From assembly GCF_003086295.3 (NCBI RefSeq), contig NC_092038.1, positions 131,925,132 to 131,989,131 of the forward strand: a DNA stretch of 64,000 nucleotides, given 5' to 3'. A program made the position numbers and the translations under genes. The notes under the pieces are model-generated. The model did not search any database. It was not told the DNA's origin and saw only the letters and a list, made by a program, of their open reading frames with translations. How positions within the stretch are numbered: the first letter of the stretch is position 1; each line of letters begins with the position of its first letter. Of this stretch, positions 11,226 through 22,012 are shown piece by piece. Source of the DNA: Arachis hypogaea. Taxonomy: Eukaryota > Streptophyta > Magnoliopsida > Fabales > Fabaceae.

Positions 11226-12665
11226 TCATGCAATCAACACGCGTCGCTCTCTGGTTTTCCCCCGAACGGTGCCCCTCTTTGAATAAAGAAACACATTTAA
11301 CCTTCTCTCACCATCCGAAAACGAAACCAGCCCTCACAGTTCACTCTCAAACCTTCTTCTTCCTTTCTGAAGCTCAGCTTTGCATGGTGGAGGAGAAGCA
11401 ATCATGCCCAAAAAATATAAAATTAAAGATGTTGATCGATGTGAGTTTCATATTATTCATTATCTCAGTGATTCTAATTATGTAAGTATTTTTTAATTAT
11501 TTTTAAGTTTTAAAATTTTTTTTATATTTATAATTATTAATATTAAGAATTTAATTATTATGATTGTTGGTAAAAATGCAGTTAATAAATATAAAAATAG
11601 ATGGATTATGACAAATTTATCAATATTTGTTAAATTTTTTTAAATTTTTTTACAGAATTTTAATAAGGAATATTATTATTAATAAGAAAACATTATCATT
11701 ATTAATGATGGAAAGATTTCGATAGGTATAAAAGAAGAAGTAAATAGATGTCTTATTCAGTAGAGAATGTTAATTTTTATTAATTTTTAGTATAATTATA
11801 TGTTTTAGTTAGTCATATTTAAATGTTTATTTAAAAAAGTAAGTATAACTGTTATAGAAGAATTTAAATGTTAATGTTATTGTTATTGTTATTGTGAGTG
11901 AGAAAATGTTAATGTTCAATGATTAATAGGATTATTTTAATTAAGCCATGCTATCTTTTTTATTATGACAATGTTTATAGTTTTTAGAATATGAATGTTA
12001 ATATTTTGTAGAATTGTTCATGATGGCATATACTGATTGTTAATAATTTTTATTATTGAGGAAAAAATGTGTTTAACAAATGAGTAATTAGTATTAGATA
12101 ATATTTAAATTGTTGTAATATTGTTGAGAATATTCATTAAGAATAAATGTATAAGTCATGAATTTTATTTGTAATTATGAATAATTTTAAGGATTAATTA
12201 AATAATTGTAGAAGTTAAAAGAATTAGTTATATAAGGATTTAGTGAAATGATTGATGATGGTAAGTTAGTAACTGTTAATTATATGACTAGTAATTTGTT
12301 ATTTTTTTTTTTGTAGAAATTAAGAATGTTGACATGTAACCACCCAGTTCCTCCGGATCGGTACAACGATAGGGTGGAGGAGCATTTACGAATTACTGGG
12401 TTCTATCATGTGTCTCAGATTGGGATAGTTCAGTGTCAGAAAGCATTGGTAAATACTCTAATCGAACGTTGGCACCCAGACACACATACGTTTCACCTTC
12501 CCATTGGTGAATGTTCCGTGACTCTTGAAGATGTGGCTCTAATACTTGGTCTTTCCACAGATGGTCTTCCAATCACAGGGATGACAATGAGTAGTTTTGA
12601 AGCCATGGAGGCGGAGTGTCTACTTCAATTTGGGGTTGCACCTCGTAGAGAGGTGATGATTGGAT

Positions 12666-14206
12666 TTTTGACGGTTTAGAATTTCACTAATGAAATCTCG
12701 TTGTAAAGTATAGTTTCTAAACCAAACAATAATCCTTTCATACAAAAATTTGTTTGTCACAAGTACAAACCCCTAAAATCTATAAACCGAAGTATTTAAA
12801 CCTCGGGTTGTTCTCCCTAGGATTTACAATAAAGTGTCTTGTTATTGGTTGTGAGTTATATTTGGGGTTTTTAAGATTTTAGACAAGAAATATAAATGGC
12901 AAAGAAAATAAACTAACAACTAGCAAAGCTCTTGGCAAGATATGAGAACTAGAAGTCCTATCCTAGTTATCCTCCTCAATTGTGATGGCAAATTGTCCAT
13001 TGCTCCCACTTAGTCAACCTCTAACCATGGAGGAAAGTCAAGTGGATGAATCAATTTGATTCCTCAAGTCCTAATCAACTCCTAAAGGAAAGACTAGCTT
13101 TAGAGGCATTCAAATCAATTGGCAACTTCTAATTATCAATCAACAAAGGAATTAGATAACTCAAGAGTCACTAATTACTCTACCTAGGCCAAGAGGAACA
13201 AAACCTACACTAAAATCCAACCAAGCATTTCATCAAACACTTGAAAGGTACAAAAGAAAAGCAAAGCAATTTGACAACAAGAAGAGAATCTAACAACAAT
13301 TATTGAAAGAAGTTAACAACAACAATCAAAAGAAACACAATTATTATGAATTACCTTGAATTGAATTGAAAGAAAGTAGAAGGAACAATACTAGATCTAT
13401 AACAAAATATAAGAACAACATAAAAGAGATTACACCAAAAGAGTAGGAGAAGAATGAATGTAACTACAAGGAATTGAGAAGATAGAAGTAGAAGAAGATG
13501 AATCTAAATCTAGATCTAAGAACTAAACCTAATCCTAATCCTAATTTTAGAGAGAAGTGAGAGCTTCTCTCTCTAGAAACTAGTTCTAACTACTTCTAAA
13601 ACTAAACTATGACTAATGGTAACTAACATGTGTTTCCCTCTTCACTCCTTGGGTTAAATAGCATCAGAAATGAGTTGGATTGGGCCCACAAGGCTTCTAA
13701 AATCGCTGGCCATGTTTTGCTTCAAGTGGACTAGGTGGCAGCAATGGTGCGTGCGCGTACTATGCGCGTGCGCGCCACCATACTTGTAGCAACTATGGCA
13801 AATCTTATATCGTTTCGAAGCTCCGGATGTTAGCTTTCTAACCCAACTGGAACCACATCATTTGGACCTCTGTAGCTCAAGTTATGGTCGTTTAAGTGCG
13901 AAGAGGTCGGCTTGACAGCTTTCCGGTTCTTTCATTTCTTCATGAGTTCTCCAACTTTTCATGCTTCTTTCTTCATTCCCTTGATCCAATCTTTGCCTCC
14001 TAAACCTTAAATCACTTAACAAACATATCAAGGCATCTAATGGAATCAAGGTGAATTAAATTTATTCATTTTAAGACCTAAAAAAGCATGTTTTCACTCT
14101 TAAGCACAATTAAAGGAGAAGTTATAAAACCATGCTATTTCATTGAATAAATGTGGGTAAAAGGTTATAAAATCCCCAAAAATCAATACAAGATAAACCG
14201 TCAAAA
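12666..14206. mobile_element. Non-autonomous TIR element inserted in a PMD exon
   Basis: A 1541-bp segment bounded by perfect inverted 13-mers, TTTTGACGGTTTA (12666-12678) and TAAACCGTCAAAA (14194-14206), interrupts the PMD reading frame between the residues VAPRREV and the later SCIKLTWLRNLKENL. It has no coding capacity. A GC-rich stretch with GCGTGCGCGT motifs (13749-13785) resembles sequence common in Arachis repeats. No clear target duplication was found, so the superfamily is left open. I recognise the left part as a frequent peanut repeat, from memory only. Confidence 0.7.
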
Positions 14207-14334
14207 TGGGGTTTGTCAAGAGGACTGTAGATCAAGCTGCATAAAACTGACATGGCTCCGGAATCTAAAAGAGAATTTAGAATTGAATGATGAAATCAGT
14301 ATATAGAGGTATGTGACGTGTCATATTATGTTGC

Positions 14335-14487
14335 TGAACTTATTTATGTGTTAGCCATGTGGACTATGTAATATTGTCTCATAATAGGCTAATATGCTAC
14401 ATTAGATATTTTTCTATTAATGTATTAACCATCGTATTATATAATGCCACAGATATGTTATAATACTAGATTGTCATTAATTACTAG
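14335..14487 (+). repeat. Direct repeat, copy 1 (PMD intron)
   Basis: This intronic stretch (from TTATGTGTTAGCCATGTGGA to GTCATTAATTACTAGGT) is a diverged copy of about 16455-16612, downstream of the PMD stop codon. Both contain GCATCATATTATATAATGC-like and CACAGATATGT-like strings in the same order. A short local repeat, GTATGTGACGTGTCATATTATGTTGCTGA at 14309 against GTATGTGAGG at 14488, duplicates the start of the following exon. Confidence 0.75.
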
Positions 14488-16272
14488 GTATGTGAGGTGT
14501 CACATTATGTTGCTGATTGGGACGATACTGTTTGGGGATAAGTCTGGGGCAGGTGTGCACTGGAAATTTCTACCCTTGCTTCGTGATTTTGTCAATATTG
14601 GACAGTATAGTTGGGGTTCGGCATGCCTAGCACACCTTTACAGGGCGTTATGCAGGGCATCTCGTTATAACTGTAAGGAAATAGATGGTCCACTAACACT
14701 TCTGCTCGGTTGGGCTTGGATCCGATTGCCATATCTATCGCCGCTTCCTAGAGAACCCCGCAGTTTTCCACTAGCAAACAGGTAATATTATGTTACAATG
14801 CAAGCATTTCTTGATATTTAAGATTCAGTTGAGCTAATTGAGGACATCGTATTAGGTGGCGTAACTGGGAGCGTGGTGACCGACGATATAGATATCTGAA
14901 GCTAGCTCACTTTAGGAAGGCCTTTGATGAACTTCAGGAAGGCTAGGTGTGTTTTAGTTAAAGCAGTATTACTTTTGGCAATATTGGGCCTCGACAAAAC
15001 TATCAGTCATTGTGTTAGATATTTCAATTGTGGGTTGTAATCATGAGTTTTCTTTATTTTTCCAGTTTGTCTGGATTGCCTATGTTGTGGATCGTGTGGA
15101 TCCGAACATAATTCCTGCTGAAATATACATGCAGTCGGTTGTCTAGCGCTACAGTTCTATTGGTGTCGTTTGAATGTATCGAGTGGCATGCCACCGATAG
15201 GGTCAGGCGATAGTTCAGTTTCGTTCAGGGAGTACCTTCTCAGGAACAGAATTTGGATAAGGCTCATGGAGAGATTCTGACTGGACCTAAAAATCTTAAC
15301 TGGGCCACGACACTGACTCATTCAAATTGGGTTATGCATTGGACAAACAGGTATCACTACGTTCTTTCTGAACTTCCCATGCCTTCACAGCATCCGTTGG
15401 ATATGGATGAGGGTAATGAAGATACCGATGAGGGTAGTCAGGATATGAATGAGGACAATGAAGAGCAGGAGCAAGATATATCACCTCTAATTCCGCCTCC
15501 ACAAGAACAACCTCAGTCCTCAACCCAATATCTACCTCAGACAGAGTTCACCCCATCATTTCCAGTACAGCAACAATATTGGGGTATGTCACAGTTTGAA
15601 ATAGGTGATGGAACTTCTTTTAGCCAGTTGCTTGGGTTCATGTTTGCAGATGCAGCACATTCACAATATGGCCATCAGCCTGAGTTCATGCCTGGTAGGT
15701 ATTCGTTGGATGCAAGGTATCCAGGCCATACCTCATCCGTTGCTTCTGGAGGCTTCGTATCTGTCGACTCTAGTAGGAGTGAGGGTGGACGAGGGGTTCT
15801 GAATAGTCAAAATCCTAACCGATGTAACATGAGACTCATTGAGGAAGATACTAACGCACTCAAACAAGAAACCGATGCGTATCTAGTAGATGACCCGGAT
15901 GAAGAGGGCGATGACGACGAGGATGAAATTGAAGAGTTTGATGAGGATGAAGAATCTCATAACGATGGTATTATGTTAACTATTTTGCTTTACGTATTCC
16001 ATGACTTATTTACTTTCTTTGCATAAATGGCATCTCTCATTGGATTTTGCTTCTTGATTTGTGGTATTTATGTTGGTATTTGAATATGTAATGTGTTGCA
16101 CGTCCTTGTTTATTCAAAATTTTTTACAGGTCAGGCACGCAGTCCAGATGACAACGCCAAAGGTTACAATCTGAGGATTGATCCGCCACGTCGTAGTGCT
16201 AATCGTTTCACCCATTTTGTCTTCAAAAAAGCGGCCAAGAAATGCAAGAACTTTGTGAAGGATGTAAAGTGA

Positions 16273-16689
16273 AAAACGAGAAAATAGTTGGTTCCTTTTG
16301 TTTAGAGTTATTTGTATTTGTTAAACATTATGTACTGATGACTTTATGTAATGTTTAGAGTTATTTGTATTGGTTAGACATTATGTACTGATGAAAATAT
16401 TTTATCGTTTAGACTAATTTGTATGTGTTGGACTTTGTATGGAGTACTTTATATGTGTTGGACATTATTGATGTATTAGCCATCTGGAGCATGTAATAAT
16501 GTCTCATAAAAGCTTAATATGATCCTACAGATATTTATCAATTGATGCACTAAGCATCATATTATATAATGCTACAGATATGTCACAATACTAGAGTGTC
16601 ATTAATTATAAGGTTACATATAGCAGGTCATGATACCTCAATTTGCTCAGTCAGGTTTTATTATACAATATCATATTAAAATTGTGAAC
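16273..16689. repeat. Spacer between convergent PMD and transposase genes, with direct repeat copy 2
   Basis: The spacer carries short internal repeats (GTTTAGAGTTATTTGTAT at 16301 and 16356, and ATTATGTACTGATGA at 16327 and 16380) and, at about 16455-16612, a copy of the sequence found in the PMD intron at 14335-14487. It presumably holds the 3' ends of both convergent transcripts. Confidence 0.65.
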
Positions 16690-19625
16690 CTAGGGGGCTT
16701 CTCTGTTCGTATTTGAACCAACAGACTGACGGCATCTGCTTCGACTATGTCCCTCAGCACCACATAGAGTACATCGCCTAGGACGACGTAACATCCTCGT
16801 GTCCATCTCATTCAGAAAACGCGTCATCCTGGGGCGACCTTTTGTCACCCGTCGCAGGTACGGATTCGGTATGAACCGAGGTTCGTTGTAAGCAGGCCAT
16901 GTAGTGGGATTACCTAGTGGCCTAAACCGAGCTCGGTACACCCACTGCACTTGATCCATCTTATACACATCATGAACATAAAGTCGCCAATCAAGTCGCT
17001 GGTTGGCACAACATGCGAACACATGTCGACAGGGGATCCGGTCCACCTGGAACTCACCACAGTCACATTGAAGGCTACGTAGATCAATTGCAAACTCTAG
17101 CCCACTTGGCATCTCACGAACCTCAAAGACCTCATTCTGGCGGTCAAAGCAACTAACCTGTATGTTTCCTGATGCAAGTTGGTTTGCATGCAACTTCGAT
17201 GTCACTATCTCAGAAAACACATGGCCAGCATTGATCGGGGCTTCCGCCTCCGCTCTTTTACGGGTGAACAACTCATTTAGCCTGTAGAATATTGCCTTCA
17301 CAAGAGCAGTAATGGGAAGATTGCGGGCACCCTTCAAAACTGAGTTGATGCACTCCACTAGATTCGACGTCATGTGACCCCATCGGTACCCGCCATCAAA
17401 GGCCAATGCGTACTGTTCGCGAGGAATTCGGTCTAACCAGTTTGTGTATGCCTCGCCGTGGTCCCTTAACCGCTGGTAACGCACTTCGTACTCCCGCACC
17501 GTCCTGGAATATCCTAGCAGATCAAAGCATATAGAAAGCAAAGTAATTGAGATCAATAGATTTATTTAAGGCACATCTATTAATAATTTGCTTAAATTTA
17601 GTAAATGTTTACCGATGTTAACGACCAATTTTTGTAGGTACAGTGCCTTGAACTTTCTCAGAAAATTCGTGCCTGTCAGATATTAGACCCACTCCATCCC
17701 GAGTAACAACATGTTGACGGAGGTTACTTAGGAAAAAATGCCATGCATCAGAAGTCTCTCTCTCAACAATAGCAAACGCAATCGGGACTATATTGTTGTT
17801 TCCATCCTGTGAAACTGCCATAAGCAGACAACCCTTATACTTTTCGTACAAGTGAGTCCCATCCACCTGGACAATTGGCTTACAATGTCTGAATGCCCTA
17901 ATACAAGGGTAATAACTCCAAAATACACGATGCAGTACCCGAATATCACCCACCAAGTCATCGCCTTGATATGCAGGCATTGTCTCAAAATGGACAACAG
18001 CTGATGGCTCCTTGTGACACATGGCCTCAAACCATATAGGCAAGGCTTCATACGATGCTTCCCAACCTCCAAATATTTTTTCTACTGCCCTCTGCTTAGC
18101 CAACCATGCTTTTCGGTAACTGACGGTGTAGTTGAATTTCGATTGCACTTCTGCTATAACCGATTTTACCTTTAAGGAGGGGTCAACTTCAACCAGTGGC
18201 TTTATTGCTTCTGCAATTGTGATAGAGTCCAGCTTCGAATGATCCTGTGAAATGGTGGCTGTGGTACAGGTGTGGCTACCATTATACCTCCTTATAACCC
18301 AACAGTACTTCCTGCTGATCAAGCTAACCCTGATAAGCCAATCACACCCTGACCCATACTGTGTACACTTGGCATAAAATGTCAACGGCTCAGACTCATA
18401 TACCCGGTAGTCTACGCTTCGTCGTATGGTATACTCCTTAACCGCCTTAATAACAGCTTCTCTGGAACTGAACTCCATCCCAACGGCAAATTCACTATCT
18501 GCGACCATAGGAATTTCTGCTGGGACAAATGCCATAAGATAAATTTCATTAATACGCAGATATTTCAAAACCGACTCTAAAGGTAAATCAAATTTCACTG
18601 CATCCAGTATGCTATAAATCAAAACCTTCAACATGTTATGATGTCACACTAAACAACATAAGCACATCAGCAGCAAATGTAAAAAACCATACCGGATCGG
18701 CCGGTTCGACCGGAAAACCAATCGAACCGTGCCGGTCCTGTCCGGTTCATGGCATTTGAACCGTACAATAGATCGAACCTGTGCACATAATTGTTACAAA
18801 CTCATGCAATTTTCTACAACCATATCTTATACAACATAATTATTATTTCCTAATAAACACATGAAGCATATAAAAGAAAAAAATAAATTCCTTAACGGGT
18901 CGAGGACCAGTTAGATCCTGACAACTACGACACAGAACGCATGATTAAATAATGTTAAAAAAGGGGTAAAATCTTCATAACTCAGTCAATGTCTAACTAC
19001 AAAAACACTTATACCACGATTACGTACCTGCAGTCATATATTCTGGAAATTCAGGAACATACATGGCTTCCAAGTCTAAAACTCGCATGAATGATGGCTC
19101 CTCAAACGGCACTTCGTTTGCAAGTGCATTTTCCACTTCTGTCACATCTGGGCACATGGTTCTGTCACCTTGATCTTCATCACCATCTGGAACAACAAAT
19201 TCATAGTTGCTTTCGAAGTCTTCTTCACTGTCACTGTTATAATCTTCCTGTAGAATATTCCGGTCAGCCTCAGATTGTTCAAACTCAACATACAACTCGA
19301 TGAACGAGATCTGAGACCGGTTTTCAATATACATTGAAAACATCTCCTGCATGCTCGCTTCGTCCGTCACATACTTGGTTTGATACTATACGAATCCACC
19401 AAACACCTGTATGGGATAACTGTATAGAATACATGATATATTTCTTGCCCTCTCAGAACCAATTTTTTCACATATTACTCCTTTGAGCTCCTGAAATGAG
19501 ATAATAAAAGGAATAACAATTTCTACTGGGCTTTCGCAAATAAATTTTACTCCTTCAGCCGTTTCTAATAAAATCTGACCAAAATAAAATATTTTTAGCA
19601 ATACTCTGTCACTCATTTTTTTCAC
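16690..19625 (-). pseudogene. MULE transposase (MuDR-like) of MULE-A, broken
   Basis: Three exons on the minus strand: 19625-19020, about 18512-17613, and 17513-16690. Order of domains: N-terminal PB1-like region, acidic linker, MuDR DNA-binding domain (SSREAVIKAVKEYTIRR, then YAKCTQYGSGCDWLIRV), MULE catalytic domain (QVDGTHLYEKYKG with the first Asp, LISDRH with the second, [17 protein letters not shown] with the Glu), SWIM zinc finger ([20 protein letters not shown]) and a CCHC knuckle ([14 protein letters not shown]). Breaks: TAG at 19386-19388 replacing a probable Gln, and a deletion at about 17670 directly after ISDRH that removes about 40 codons including the usual CIRH segment and shifts the frame. 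The exon 2/3 join (NIG then YSRTVREYE) is good. The gene faces PMD. Non-functional as it stands. Confidence 0.9.
18660..18790. repeat. GGTTCGACCGG-type repeat fragment in transposase intron
   Basis: CCGGATCGGCCGGTTCGACCGG at 18694 and nearby CCGGTTC / GAACCG strings stand out as GC-rich within AT-rich intron sequence. Such strings mark common plant hAT- or MULE-derived MITE ends, but no boundary or duplication was identified. Confidence 0.45.
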
Positions 19626-19854
19626 TCACCATAAAAGAAACATAAGCTTAGTCTTAGATAGTACATTATCAAAATCAGAACTGAAAAAAAGAGAGAGTTT
19701 TTAAGAAGAAGGAAGACGCAGGCGTTGAAGAAGAAGGAAGACCCAGCTACTGTCCCACCCACCAGTTCACTTCACCCTTTTATATCACAACCTTTAAGGA
19801 ACTCGAACCCTACGACTAGGTTAACTTGAACAAAAAAAATAAATAAATTTATAA

Positions 19855-20105
19855 GACCGAATTCGGACCATCCGATTTCTTCCTAACCTTGCCACAAAAC
19901 GGAGGGTCCGAGTTCATTGATCACCAATTCATCCTCTCAGCTAAGAACTCGGACCGTGCGATTTTCATTCCCATTCCTAAGTTGTGAATTCGTTGGGTCC
20001 GAATTCCTCTACTCGAAGTTCTTTCTCGTTACCAAACAAATCGGACCGTTCGATTTGTTTGTAAAAATTTCAAATCCAAAGAACTCGCACGGTCCGAGTT
20101 CCTTC
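19855..20105. repeat. Right subterminal array of CTCGGACCGTCCGAG-like palindromes (MULE-A)
   Basis: At least six imperfect copies, such as TTCGGACCATCCGAT near 19862, CTCGGACCGTGCGAT near 19949, ATCGGACCGTTCGAT near 20040 and CTCGCACGGTCCGAG near 20085. They match the left array and lie upstream of the transposase start, so they could bind transposase and also affect its promoter (inference). Confidence 0.8.
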
Positions 20106-20208
20106 ATCTCAAACTAACAAAAATCTGTCCCACATATATGTGTAATCCCCCCTAACTCCATATCCAAGCATAGCACACACATGCCCTCCATAACGATAAA
20201 ATTGAGCC

Positions 20209-20510
20209 CTTTTTCGTATCTTTTTAATTGAGTATTTGATTTTTTAAATTATAAACCTTATTTATAATTAATAAAGGTAATATTTCAACACTATCAATTA
20301 GCCACACATACAAAAATACAGACACAATTCTATAGTCATAATTATAGTCTAACTTTATAAACAATACAATAAAAGTATATATAAGTAATATAACTAAATT
20401 TTATCTATATCTATAGTCACATTTCATAAATAATATAATCTAATTATATTTATATTTATAATTAAAATTTAAAAAAATACAAAAAATTATCATGATAGTT
20501 AATTTTTCGT
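20209..20510 (+). repeat. Left arm, inner half, of the foldback element
   Basis: The sequence is the reverse complement of about 24912-25205: CTTTTTAATTGAGTATTTGA here and TCAAAAACTCAATTAAAAAG on the right. Together with 10686-10981 it restores a continuous arm of about 600 bp matching 24905-25496. Confidence 0.85.
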
Positions 20511-20612
20511 TCATAATTTTTTTATTATTTTTGTTGTGAAACCAAAATTATCATGATGGTTAAATTTTTTCATTCATAATTTTTTATTATTTTTGTTGTT
20601 AAACATTTAATT
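20490..20612. repeat. Tandem repeat, two units of about 60 bp
   Basis: AAAATTATCATGATAGTTAA at about 20484 followed by TTCATAATTTTTTTATTATT is repeated about 60 bp on, as AAAATTATCATGATGGTTAA and TTCATAATTTTTTATTATT. This is where similarity between the foldback arms ends. Confidence 0.7.
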
Positions 20613-21091
20613 ATTTTAATATTTAATTATTTTTTAAAAAAGATAATTGAATAACACAAAAAAGTTTTATTAAGAGTAATTTATTTAGATGTGATTAAAA
20701 AATAATTAAAAATTATGTACGGTAAAAAAATAATATTATGAAAAGATAAAATTAAAATTCATTTTAAAATTAAAAATAAAGTTTATTTAAAAATAAAATT
20801 AAAAATCATGCTTTTTTTCTTTTCTAAAAATTTATCTACGAGTAATTTTATAAGTATTTTATGATGAATAAAAATATTAAACTCATAATGAAATTTATTT
20901 TAGTAAAATTCATTTTTATTTTGTTAAACGTTAAATAAATTATTGAAAGAAATTTTGTTCTCTCCATTAGAGGAGAATGATAAACTTCCATACTTCCATT
21001 ATATTATGCCGATAATTTGGCCCTGTTATTTTTAAAGTCATGATTGCACTTCATAATTTTTTCACTTTTATCTATGAATTTTTGAATGTGC

Positions 21092-21132
<41 letters not shown>
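21092..21132. repeat. (AAT)n microsatellite
   Basis: About thirteen uninterrupted AAT triplets in the loop of the foldback element. Confidence 0.95.
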
Positions 21133-21133
<1 letters not shown>

Positions 21134-21327
21134 TCACCGTAAAAAAAGAAGCACATTATCAAATAATTTATCATCCAAATTATATATGAATAAAATTGAT
21201 AATAGGAGGGCTAATACCAAAAAAATCGATAACAAGATTAGAGATTTACAAAACCTTTCTTAAGTTCACAGAAAAAATGTTTATATTTATGTAACATATA
21301 AAACAATTATCGTCATATTATTATTAT

Positions 21328-21329
<2 letters not shown>

Positions 21330-21390
<61 letters not shown>
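21330..21390. repeat. (TA)n microsatellite
   Basis: About thirty uninterrupted TA dinucleotides in the loop of the foldback element. Confidence 0.95.
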
Positions 21391-21392
<2 letters not shown>

Positions 21393-21520
21393 ACAAAAAA
21401 AGTCTTACTGATTTAAAGTAATTTTTTTAATATTTGATTAAATTGTTCTTGTATTTCATATTTTTTTGGACTTTCTCTTAGTTAAAAGTATAATCATTAT
21501 AATTTTTTAATTATTATTGT

Positions 21521-21670
21521 TAGGGGTATTTGCAAATCAGATATGGCTAAAATTTCGATACAATCCGCACTAAAATCATCAGATTGAATTCGATATCCGC
21601 ATTTTTTGTGTTTGGATCGGATCAGATATCAAATATATCCATATCTAAAAAAATAAACATAAAAAGTGTT
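21521..21670 (+). mobile_element. 5' fragment of an hAT-like MITE
   Basis: It starts TAGGGGTATTTGCAAATCAG and continues with GATCGGATCAGATATC-type strings, parallel to the complete element at 26023-26538 (TAGGGGTGTCAAATCGAATT, then GGATCAGATTCGATATCC). Only the first 150 bp or so are present; the 3' half is absent on either side of MULE-B. Confidence 0.65.
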
Positions 21671-21778
21671 CATAGAAGTAAGGGCAATTTACGTTTTTAA
21701 ATTATTTGAACTCCAATTTTACGCAAATACATTGTTTCAAAAACGGATATGCAAATACATTGTTTCACTATTTTATAT

Positions 21779-21935
21779 AAACCGCTACTGCCAGTAGCAG
21801 TTTACAAGTGCACAGAAACCGCTGGTACCAACCGCGGTTTATGTGTGTTCTTGGTTGTTCATAAACCGCTGCTGCCAGCAGCTGTTTATGTTGGTTGGTA
21901 TGCGTGCGTAAACCGCTGGTGGCTATAGCGGTTTA
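21779..21935. repeat. Left subterminal array of TAAACCGC...GCGGTTTA palindromes (MULE-B)
   Basis: Three hairpin-like units in about 155 bp: AAACCGCTACTGCCAGTAGC near 21779, AAACCGCTGCTGCCAGCAGC near 21862 and AAACCGCTGGTGGCTATAGC near 21910, plus a related unit near 21828. Matching units occur at 24640-24790. They fall just upstream of the transposase reading frame. Confidence 0.8.
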
Positions 21936-22012
21936 CGTTTATTGTGTGTCATTGGGGTCCCTATATAAACCATGGAGGGGTCAAATATGGAGAGGTAGAG
22001 TGTTATTCACAA

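Larger units (their letters stand above)
11404..16272 (+). pseudogene. Plant mobile domain (PMD, MAIN-like) gene inside MULE-A, broken
   Basis: Exons can be followed by GT-AG borders: 11404-11481 (26 codons, donor GTAAGT); 12317 to about 12665, resumed at about 14207-14308 after a transposon insertion; 14488-14781; 14856-14946; 15066-15250; a long exon to about 15967; and 16130-16272, ending ANRFTHFVFKKAAKKCKNF. Recognisable PMD motifs include HLRITGFYHVSQIG, FHLPIGECSVTLEDVALILG, GTILFGDKSGAGVHWKFLP and YSWGSACLAHLYRALCRA. The C-terminal third is acidic and Gln/Pro-rich. PMD proteins (Arabidopsis MAIN/MAIL1 family) act in gene and transposon silencing; many plant PMDs ride in transposons. 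Breaks: in-frame TAG at 14304, 14944 and 15144, a frameshift near 15165, and the insertion at 12666. The gene faces the transposase gene. Confidence 0.85.
10982..20208. mobile_element. MULE-A: Mutator-like element carrying transposase and a PMD gene
   Basis: About 9.2 kb that interrupts the left arm of the surrounding foldback element. The two ends resemble each other in inverted orientation over roughly 50 bp (both read AATTT..., then TATGGA, then GATATGG followed by a G-run), a degenerate terminal repeat. Flanks TCTTTTTTG and CCTTTTTCG are compatible with an eroded 9-bp duplication. Inside, a PMD gene (+) and a MULE transposase gene (-) face each other, and both subterminal regions contain arrays of CTCGGACCGTCCGAG-like palindromes. 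Both genes are broken, so this copy is not autonomous. The exact borders are uncertain by about 10 bp. Confidence 0.8.

Noticed and set aside
21944..22012. Upstream ATG for the MULE-B transposase
   Set aside because: The extra 23 residues are translated from subterminal repeat; the ATG at 22013 starts at the family's usual N-terminus.
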